From NCBI RefSeq assembly GCF_030247195.1, contig NC_080671.1, positions 428,234,539-428,298,538 on the forward strand: DNA of 64,000 nucleotides, written 5' to 3'. This DNA comes from Topomyia yanbarensis. Taxonomy: Eukaryota; Arthropoda; Insecta; Diptera; Culicidae. Below the pieces are notes generated by a model. The model did not search any database and was not told where the DNA came from. It saw only the letters and a list, made by a program, of their open reading frames with translations. Shown here piece after piece: positions 56,177-64,000 of the stretch (positions within the stretch are counted from its first letter, which is position 1; the number at the start of each line of letters is the position of its first letter). Made by a program: the position numbers and the translations under genes.

Positions 56177-59100
56177 TCAACAGAGATGGCACTTCTGAAA
56201 ATAATAGGGGCAGTTAAATCTGAATATTGATGGTTTTGGGAAGGTGTATACAAGGGACATATAGTGGAGATTGCGGCTTGCCAATACATCTCGAACCGGG
56301 ACATCTTCCTCGGGCCCGAAGGAAATCCAATAGTTGAGATCTGGTAGAACAGTACTCGGCGCATGCCCAGACAATATGCTCGATGTCGTGATAACAGTTG
56401 CCTCAGGTGCTATTTGCGAGCCCAGCGTGGGAGGTAAGCGTCCAGTGTGTAGTGATTGGACATGAGCCGAGACATAAAACGAATGAAATCCCGACCCACA
56501 TCCATCCCCCTGAAACAAGGTTTCGCGGATAGGGATTATCGAATGGAGCCTCCTTCCTAGTTTCCCATTGCTCCATGCAGTTTGCCGAGGGTTCTCTGAT
56601 AAGTAATACTGAAAAATTCGCTGAAGCAAATTTGTCTTTCATGTGTCACCTTCTAAAGCATCCGCCTTAGCTAAAGAGTCCGCTTCGTCATAACCTGGAA
56701 TGGATCAATGCGAGGGAACCCAAACTAAGGTAATTTTGTACGGTCTTACAGACAAAGCACGCAAGCGCTCCCAGATTTTCCCCAGAAAATATGGAATGTG
56801 CTTTCTAGGTTTCATTGAACGGAGAGCCTCGATTGAGCTGAGGCTATCCGAGACAATAGAGTAATGATCGGTGGGCAAGGTATCAATGATCCCAAGGGTA
56901 TACTGAATAGCAGCAAGTTCTGCGGCGTAAACTGAAGCAGGATCATTGAGTTTGAATGAGGTGGTGAGGTTTTGATTGAGTATACCGAAGCCAGTGGAGC
57001 TGTCGAGGCTTGACCCGTCGGTGTTTAACATCTTGTTGCAGTCAACTTCTGGAAATTTACTATGAAAGATGCTTGGGATCACTTGCGGACGTTTGTGATC
57101 CGGGATTCCACGAATCTAGCCTCCATAGATGTGTCGAAGAATACAGTTGTATCAAAAGCAGGGAGGAGATTATCACGGTTGATATAATATGAAGAAGGAT
57201 TGATATTTTGTGTCATGTAATCGAAGTAATCGACATACATCGGGTTTGAGAATTGTACGGAGAAAGTTTTTTTTTTTTTATTCATTTCGTTTATTTGATA
57301 GGCACAAATGCGTTAGCTTGGCGGTGCCAAATACTTATGTTTTTACATTTTGGATATCTTAAAACTAGGAGGTTACAATGTTGAAATATTTTTTTTACAA
57401 AGGAAAAAAAAAAATTACAGCTATCTTAAGACTAGAAATAAGATTCAATATACAAGAGAGGGCCAAAATACGGAGAAAGTTGATCCTTTGTTGGTACTTC
57501 TGTTTCAGATACCTAATGTGACATCCCCAGGTTCCTTTAGAGTCGAACCAGACTCGCGATATATGAAAGTTGAACCCTGAGCAATAGTTTGATCCACTAA
57601 TTTAAGCTGCAGTTGCGCTGGTTCACGCTTCTTTGAAAATACGACTAGCTGAGTTTTCTCCGTGGAGAACTCGATACCTAGCCCAAGCAGACAAATTGTC
57701 CAAGGTATCTTGCAATGGTCCTTGCAAATCGACGGCTTTGGGACCTGTAATAGAGACCACACCGTCATCTACAAGCTGCCTTAGCGTGCAGGAATTGACA
57801 AGACATTCGTCAATGTCATTCACGTAAAAGTTATAGAGAAGGGGGCTTAGACATGAGCCCTGGGGAGGACCCATGTAGCTAATTCGTGATGTCAATAAAT
57901 CATCATGCGAAAAATGCATTTGTTTTTCAGACAGCAAATTTAGCAAAAAGTTGTTTAGAGTCGGTGAAAGACCATGCTGGTGCAGCTTCTCAGAAAGAAT
58001 TTTGATAGAAACTGAATCAAAACCCCCTTTTATATCTAGGAAAACTGATGCCATCTGCTCTTTGCTAGCATAAGCCATTTGAATTTCTGTTGAGAGCAAC
58101 GCAAGACAATCGTTCGTCCCTTTGCCTTTGCGGAAACCAATTTGTCTATCTGACAGTAAGCCATTTGCTTCAACCCAATTATCGAGGCGAAACAAGATCA
58201 TTTTCTCGAACAACTTTCGGATACAGGACAGCATCGCAATCGGTCGATACGAATTGTGGTCGGAGGCTGGTTTTCCTGGTTTTTGAATGGCGATGACCTT
58301 CACTTGCCTCCAGTCATGAGGGACAATATTACCCTCAAGAAACTTATTAAATAAATTCAACAAGCGTCTCTTGGCAGAGTCTGGCAGATTCTTTAACAAG
58401 TTAAATTTGATTCTGTCTGGCCCTGGGGCTTTATTGTTACATGATAAGAGAGCAAGTGAGAACTCCACCATCGAAAACGTTGTTTCGTTCGCGTTATCGT
58501 GAGGGGACGCGGCACGGTAGATCTTCTGTGTCGGGGCGGAATCCGGACAAACCTTCTTGGCAAAATTGAATATCCAACGGTTTGAAGATTCCACGCTCTC
58601 GTTAGTACTGTTTCGGTTTCGTAAGCGCCGGGCCGTACTAGGTCGGTAGCTAGCTGACAGCCCGTCATCCCGGAAGGTCTTATACGCAGCGGTCTTCTCC
58701 ACGTACACGTCTGAGCATTCTTTGTCCCACCATGGATTGGGAGAACGCCCACGAGAGTTCCGCGGCTGGTACGGGTTTAGTCTGAGCTTGAATCGCGGTA
58801 TCGAGAATCAAGCCAGCCAGGAACCCGTACTCTTCCTCCGGAGGAGCCTCATGTTTCGATTCTACTTTACCGGATATTGCGGACATTGATTGTATTCGGT
58901 GGTCCTGAACCGTTAGCAATATTAATTACGATTGGCAAATGGTGGCTGCCGTGGGGGTCAGAGGCTACCTTCCACATGCAATCTAACCGCAGCGATGTCG
59001 AGCAGAGGGGCTGGTATAAGGCGCTCGGACGCGCTGGAGGGGCAGGAATCCGGGTCACTTCACCCGTATTCAAAATGGTCATATTGAAGTTGGACTCCAT

Positions 59101-59558
59101 GCCGTACCGTAGGAGTTGAAGTCACCTAAAACTAGCCTCGGTGCAGGGAGGAGTTCCGCAATATCGCAAAGCCGTCGGTGGCTGACTGAGACTCTACGGG
59201 AGATGTAGGTGAAAGCAATGCAAAGCTTTTTGCCTTTAATTCTGGTTTGGCAAGCGGCAGCTTCAATGTCTGGTGTCGAGGGGCGGCCGATTCGATTGAA
59301 AGAATAGCACTTTTTGATCCCCAAAAGTACTCCTCCGTAAGAGTCTTCTCGACCTAAGCGAATAATATTAAAAACTTGGAAGTGTAGGTCTATTTCTGAA
59401 GCAAGCCATGTCTCGCATAGTGCAAATGCATCGCATTTCAAGTTATTTAGTAAGATTTTAAAGGAATCGATTTTCGGGATAATGCTTCTGCAATTCCACT
59501 GTAGAACAGTGATTAAATCCTTGACCTCGTTCGATGAATTAGCCATCGAAGGATACAA
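56177..59558 (-). pseudogene. ORF2 of the I-type LINE (endonuclease, RT, RNase H), multiply broken
   Basis: The frame opens MYPSMANSSNEVKDLITVLQ, then WNCRSI, LCETWL and VLGDFNSYGTAW (APE endonuclease); a shift near 59,080-59,100 leads to SDPHGSHHLPI. After a second shift the RT (57623-58708) has FLDIKGGFDSV (motif A), GPPQGSCLSPLLYNFYVNDI (motif B) and LVDDGV at the motif C site, where the usual alanine is valine but both aspartates remain. A stretch appears missing between DGLSASYR and RRLRNRN. Another shift near 57,690 and an internal deletion near 57,260-57,490 precede RNase H (56705-57082: NTDGSS, AELAA, VSDSLSSIEAL, WVPSH). The C-terminal region lies at 56177-56629. All domains are recognisable but no single frame joins them. 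Confidence 0.9.
57269..57468 (-). mobile_element. 200-bp retroposed LINE 3' end nested in ORF2, 13-bp target duplication
   Basis: TACGGAGAAAGTT occurs at 57256-57268 and again at 57469-57481. Between them lies a minus-strand sequence ending in AATAAACGAAATGAATAAAA and a run of A residues (poly-T on the plus strand at 57,267-57,279). It contains TTGGCACCGCCAAGCTAACG and no coding part. It is a severely 5'-truncated copy of another LINE's 3' UTR, younger than its host. Confidence 0.92.
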
Positions 59559-60606
59559 TCGCTGAAAGGAGGGGCCATTTCGCAGTGAACTGCATCAAGA
59601 ATGTTTTTACTGCGGGGAGAAAGCTTATCAAGATGCTTTTAAGGGGGTCAGAAATATTTAAAACTGTAATAATTCGGTCCACAATGTCATAGAAATTTAT
59701 TAAACCAACGCTGTTTTCTTTCTCTAACTGAGATTTGAGAACACTTGGGGTTTTTGATGTTCCTGGAAGTGCTGGGAACTCCTTTTCTGAGCTCAGGTTA
59801 CTGAGACCGGAAACGACTTGCTTCGGTTTTGCACTAGTACTTCCTTGAGAAGTTATTTTAGGGAGGCCATGAAGAGACACCTTCTGGCCTTTACGACGTA
59901 GCTTTGGAAAGGAAATGTTCCTACTTTTTCTATTGCTTTTAGGCACAGCAGAAGATGTTCCCTCCTGGGGTTTCATCACAGTCGCCTTCGTCCGTAAACA
60001 AGTTGATAAAGATGTTCGTAGAGGCCGGTGCCGTAGCTATCCTAAGCATTTCTGCAAAAGATCGCTTAGAGCGTTCCTGAAGGGATCCTCGTCGCTCTGT
60101 TTGTGCGCGGGACATGAATGGAGATCATGTGGGTTTTTCCCACAGTAGAGACACTTTTCGACATCCCTTTCAAAGGAATTATCCGCATGATTCCCACCGC
60201 ATTTCCCACAACGGGCCTTATTGCTACAATGGGAGGCTGTGTGTCCCAATTGTTTGCAATTAGTACAGTTCATGACTCGCGGCACAAAGTGGCGAACAGG
60301 TAGGCGAATCTTGTCAAAAAGGAAATAGTTGGGTAGAGCAGAACCGGCAAAGGTCAGCCGATAATAGTCTGAGTTGACGTATATTCTCTTCCCGCCAGCT
60401 GCGACTGATGCTGAATGCAAACGTTTGCATTTCAGTATCTTCACTGGCTTAAGTATAGGGCCTTTGAAACAGCCAGTCCCATATTTCAGCAGGTCCTCGC
60501 AACTCAGACTCGAATCGGAAACGACCCCACAGACTTCAACCCTATTAGCTGGAATATACAATCTGTACTCCTTTTGCTGTTCAATTGGTTGCTGGATATA
60601 CTGCAA
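59539..60606 (-). pseudogene. ORF1 (gag-like, zinc-knuckle) of the I-type LINE, frameshifted
   Basis: The first part (60037-60606) carries three zinc knuckles: CTNCKQLGHTASHC, CGKCGGNH with a following Cys, and CLYCGKNPHDLHSC. Such knuckles bind element RNA in ribonucleoprotein particles. The frame stops at 60037; the next residues (RIATAPASTNIFINLFTDEG) continue in a second frame, and a third frame (59979-59539) gives the Ser/Lys-rich C-terminus with EKEFPALPGT. So at least two frameshifts break it. The N-terminus before 60606 may be missing or decayed. Confidence 0.85.
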
Positions 60607-61260
60607 GGGCGTTGACAGCTATGCACCGAGGCGGTTTGTCGGTTTTGTTTCGGTTAGGTGGAAGGCGGCCATTGCGGTGACAGTTGAGTTAGTGACAGAC
60701 CACGATATATGCAAGACGTCCTCGATAAACCGTTCCGACAGTTAACGGCCCCAACAGCAATTGTATGAAGTGCGCGTGTGTGACGGAAGATATTCGTCGG
60801 AAAGTGCCGGCCCGTGGTTTGGGCACTCATATTGTGTGTAATGTTGGATCGCCGTCGGAGGAAGCTAATTATAAAGGTGTCTTCGCTTCCTCGGCTAACC
60901 GCAAAGGATCCGGACGCACCATTCCGACCACGCTGGGAAGTATAAGCCGAACGAGCCTTGCTCTCCTTCCCAGCAAATAGCCAAGGAGGGCGAAGCAGAA
61001 TGGACAGCGGCTTCTTTGCGGGGAGCAAAGAATCCGGTGATTCGTCACCACCGTCACTAGGGAGGTTCCGACAAAGGAGCAAAGCTCAGCTCCCTGGCTC
61101 ATTGTTAAGAACCGCTGCCAGAGCAGCCAACGACCACAGGAGAACGCGGCCGTTGTAGTTCCGGCCGGTTGGAAGCAACCGTCCGCCTTCCCGCCATCGT
61201 CAGCAGCAGCGGACCGTAAGAAACGACCAGTGAAGTGTTGAGGAAGAATACAGGGTAAAA
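60607..61260 (-). other. GC-rich 5' region of the I-type LINE
   Basis: Composition is far more GC-rich than the flanks and matches the LINE rather than the surrounding DNA. Open frames occur on both strands (61,082-60,654 minus; 60,765-60,980 plus), as expected from GC content. It probably holds the internal promoter and perhaps a decayed ORF1 N-terminus. No motif fixes the transcription start. Confidence 0.55.
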
Positions 61261-61403
61261 GGAATTTATTTATTTATTCACTTTTTTGTTGTTACGAAAA
61301 CCTGAAATTCTGTAGAGGCACCTAGGCCGCCCTGAAAAGAAGGGTTCGCCGGGCGTGGGCAAACCGCTACTTACAAGGTCAAACCATCCAATGTATTCAA
61401 CCA

Positions 61404-61974
61404 TCGAATATATTCACAGGGTATCTTTGGACGAATTGTTTGTCCGAATATTCCCCAAAAACTGATAAAAATCAAAATTAGGCATGGCTTACTACAATTA
61501 AACAAAAAAAAACTTTTTATACTGACGCGGTAGAAAGTTGGTGTCTTCGAAAACGTTTTAGAAATGCTCGTAATGGAGAATTTTGTTGAACAACTCGAAC
61601 TTGTAGGACTTAAAGTTATTAATTTATAAAGCGTTTTCTATAGCAACACCCCTAAATTTAGCTTTTTTTTTAATATAACTTTTTCCACAGTGACTTTTCG
61701 TGCAACCCATGTTCGAAACAAATGTGGAGGGTCTTAGAAAACGCTTTATAAATCGATAACATTAAGTCCTACAAGTTCAAGTTGTTCAATAAAATTCTTC
61801 ATTACTAACATTTCTACAACTTTATCGAAGACACCAACTTTCTACCTCGTCAGTATAAAAAGTAAATTTTTCTAGTTCAATCATATTAAGCCATGCCTCA
61901 ATTCAATTTCTATCAGATTGTGGAGAATATTCATACGAACAATTCCTCCAAAGACACCCTGTGAATATATTCGA
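61404..61974. mobile_element. ~570-bp foldback MITE
   Basis: The whole element is an imperfect inverted repeat. TCGAATATATTCACAGGGT at 61404-61422 is mirrored at 61956-61974, TTAGGCATGGCTTA near 61,480 is mirrored near 61,890, and GAAAGTTGGTGTCTTCGA near 61,532 is mirrored near 61,825. AAAACGCTTTATAAAT near 61,738 mirrors 61,626. The arms are about 240 bp with a loop of roughly 90 bp. No coding capacity. The exact ends are ambiguous because the flanks are palindromic too. Confidence 0.82.
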
Positions 61975-62029
61975 ACATTTTTGGTATTTCCGACCACTGT
62001 GCGCTGCCAGCTGGCTCGTGATAGATTTG

Positions 62030-62120
62030 GATTGGTTTGTAGTAGTTATTAAGCCAACCGACTTAACTTAAACATCTTGTATCTCGCGAACCTCATCCAT
62101 CCGGGGCAACCGTTAAGTAC
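62030..62120. repeat. Dispersed repeat shared with 11052-11145
   Basis: GGATTGGTTTGTAGTAGTTA, then CCGACTTAACTTAAAC and CTCATCCATCCGGGGC, align with the copy at 11,052. The MITE found beside that copy is absent here. Confidence 0.65.
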
Positions 62121-64000
62121 TGTTTTGTGTTCTAACTTATTTTGTTTTCTGTTAATCGTCATGTTTTTTATCCGCTTGTCTGCTGCAAATATCGTCACCT
62201 CTTGAGACATGAACCGATCCGGAGGTGTCGACCAAAAGAATTTACATCTGTTTACAGCCACCTTCGCCGGACCTACCCTTCTTGGTGCTAGTCGTTCCTA
62301 TTTATCTGCTAGCTGGTGCTGAGAACTTCTCGGCGGCGGTATTTCACCCTATAGCGATGCCCATTTTTACGATCCATTTCGCTGCCATTCCAACGGAATA
62401 ATCATCGACGATAAAATTTCTCTAGACAACGATATCCTGATTTTCTCCAACTTCGTGTTTTTCCTGCTTAGCTGCCGTTGCTAGCCCGCTGACCGACATC
62501 TACTGTCTGCGCTCACTACTGTTGCTAATATCGAAGCTTGTCGAAACGTGAACCGATCCTTCAGAGAAGCCGTCCAACTCGACATACATCCCTTTCCAGC
62601 CACCCGTGCAAATTTTCGTCCTTGGTTTCTTCATTGACTTGTTTCTAGCGTGACCGAATTCAAATGACATTTTATGTGTCAAAACGGTTTGCAGTATATT
62701 TTTTCCTGAACAAAAAGTTCATAAATTTAAAAAAAAAATTCAAAACCCTCAGGGTGGGCGGTTGAACCCCCAAATACCCCCCCCCCTTGCGCACCGGCCT
62801 GGACACTATTGAATATTGCATTCATTGAAATCAATCGATATTATGTCGAATCTAAGTGCGCGATTCGAGGTTCATTCATTTTGGAAAATTTCGCTGCAGG
62901 AATAGAACGGTTCTTTGCAATAGTGTCTTTTCATGCACAAATTGTTGGTGACGTGGATGTTTGTTATATATTCTAAAAGAAGTTTTGTGCCTGCTTTTTA
63001 GTGAATGGCTCGGAGAAGCTAAGATAGTAAACAAGTACATTATAAGTAACATTTATATTTTCATACTCAACGAATTAATATCTGAAAGACGGTGCCGGTA
63101 GTTAAGTGGCAAGTCTAGGGTTTTGATGGTAGCGTCGCCTCTCTGATGTCGATGATAGGTACTCAGTGCAGAAAGAGACCGAAGGAAAAAAAATAATTTA
63201 TAGCAATAATTGGCCTTTTCACCTTTCGAAAGTACAAATGTACAAAATCAATACCTTCATTGTAACGTAAACAAATAAACATAGTGAAACACCGAAATTA
63301 CTCGAACCTATTAATATAAGCAACACAATTCATTTTAATAAGTCACTACCGCAAGTATTTGCAGTTCATTCATAATCAGCCACAAACAGATATGCAACCA
63401 TTTTCCAACGAAGCGCATAAAAGACGAAAAGCAAATGTTATATCACTTAGACTGCAATATTATACAAATGAATAAAAATTTAAGTTAAAAAAAATCATTT
63501 AATTACTTGTCATATGAAACAGTCGAAATAGGAAATACATCGAATGCACACTGCCGTGAGGCATGAGTCCTTGACTACCCACGGGATATGTTCCATTTGA
63601 GCCAGTTTATTCTGTTTTCTGATTATGACAGCCTAGAATATTTTTGATAAAACGGAGTGCCGTATTAAAAAAAACATAATTAGTTCTGTACCAGACTACG
63701 ACGGCATAGTGGAAAAGGCCTAAAGGCCTAATCTGGTCGCGAAAGTATCGTGAGACCTCAAGAAGTCCAGGAGTCATTTTTAGAGGTTTTCATGTAGATT
63801 TTTTCATTAACAATTCCTGATGTGATGAAGAAATGAAAATTTGCCACATGCGCGGATCGCTTGCCAAACAAAGATTGTGTACCGAATTTCGACATCTTCT
63901 TCTTCCACTTTATGTACAGCTTCCTTATGCAAATTTTGCCACCTTGTTGATAGCCGCTCCTGCTTGATGCTTTTCGAACTTTATATACATGTTGTAGAAA
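62121..64000. other. Unassigned DNA to the window edge
   Basis: Contains a C9-10 run at about 62,778-62,787 next to TTGCGCACCGGCCTGG, which recurs inverted near 10,705. Otherwise no gene or element is recognised in this AT-rich stretch. Confidence 0.4.

Larger units (their letters stand above)
56150..61260 (-). mobile_element. I-type (RNase H-bearing) LINE, near full length, broken
   Basis: Read on the minus strand: a GC-rich 5' region of about 650 bp (61,260-60,607), ORF1 with zinc knuckles, then ORF2 with endonuclease, reverse transcriptase, RNase H and a C-terminal Cys/His region. RNase H after RT marks the I/R1/Loa assemblage rather than Jockey. ORF1 and ORF2 overlap slightly at 59539-59558. 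Numerous frameshifts, internal deletions and a nested insertion make it dead. Ends are approximate; no target duplication was identified. A truncated relative lies at 4797-5700. Confidence 0.88.

Noticed and set aside
56173..56200. AGAGATGGCACTT near 56,181 as a hAT-type end
   Set aside because: The match to the TAGAGATGG terminus is only 8 bases and there is no partner or 8-bp duplication.
63100..63180. Possible tRNA-like sequence (GCCGGTAGTTAAGTGGCAAG)
   Set aside because: An A-box-like word is present but no B box at the right distance and no cloverleaf could be drawn.

Overview
The window looks like intergenic and intronic DNA from a large, transposon-rich insect genome, most probably a culicine mosquito. 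The grounds are four copies of a tRNA-derived SINE resembling mosquito Feilai-type SINEs, a dispersed repeat with the GGCCCGGAGGGCCGAGTGTC core that is common in culicids, and several families of non-LTR retrotransposon. Species cannot be fixed from the sequence alone. There are no operons and no bacterial or organellar genes. Most of the sequence is AT-rich, with many stop codons and decayed mobile DNA.

Layout. 1-13 kb: a 117-bp tandem repeat, a Ty3/Gypsy pol remnant, two head-to-head SINEs, an I-type LINE tail split by a TA-flanked MITE, a complete 2.47-kb hAT-like element with a perfect 8-bp target duplication (5984-8451), a small MITE and degenerate 95-bp tandem repeats. 14.0-30.1 kb: a likely host gene on the minus strand. 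A candidate first coding exon (29999-30079) and a well-bounded 76-codon exon (14035-14262) flank an intron of about 15.7 kb. That intron is almost entirely two adjacent satellites with 8-bp units: (AAAAGAAT/AGAAGAAC)n, then about 12.4 kb of almost perfect (TCGTTAAA)n. 31-40 kb: a degenerate Jockey-like RT, a 108-bp near-perfect hairpin, a SINE, tandem repeats of about 419 bp, a gag-only retroposon and a 1.76-kb long-TIR transposon, the last two inserted in a GT-rich dispersed repeat.

41.6-45.2 kb: an RTE-like retrotransposon (endonuclease plus RT, few lesions) inside the terminal repeat of an older MITE, with a 15-bp target duplication. 47.4-52.4 kb: a SINE, a Jockey-like 3' fragment and a mosquito-type repeat split by a 2.9-kb element with long inverted arms. 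53.5-55 kb: GT-rich repeat and a MITE. 56-61 kb: a near full-length but broken minus-strand I-type LINE (zinc-knuckle ORF1; endonuclease, RT, RNase H ORF2) carrying a nested 200-bp retroposed 3' end. 61.4-62 kb: a foldback MITE. The rest is unassigned.

The main biological interest is the giant homogeneous octamer satellite inside what appears to be an intron, and a series of insertions with readable target duplications that give a relative order of transposition. The retrotransposon ORFs are all broken; no intact autonomous element was found.
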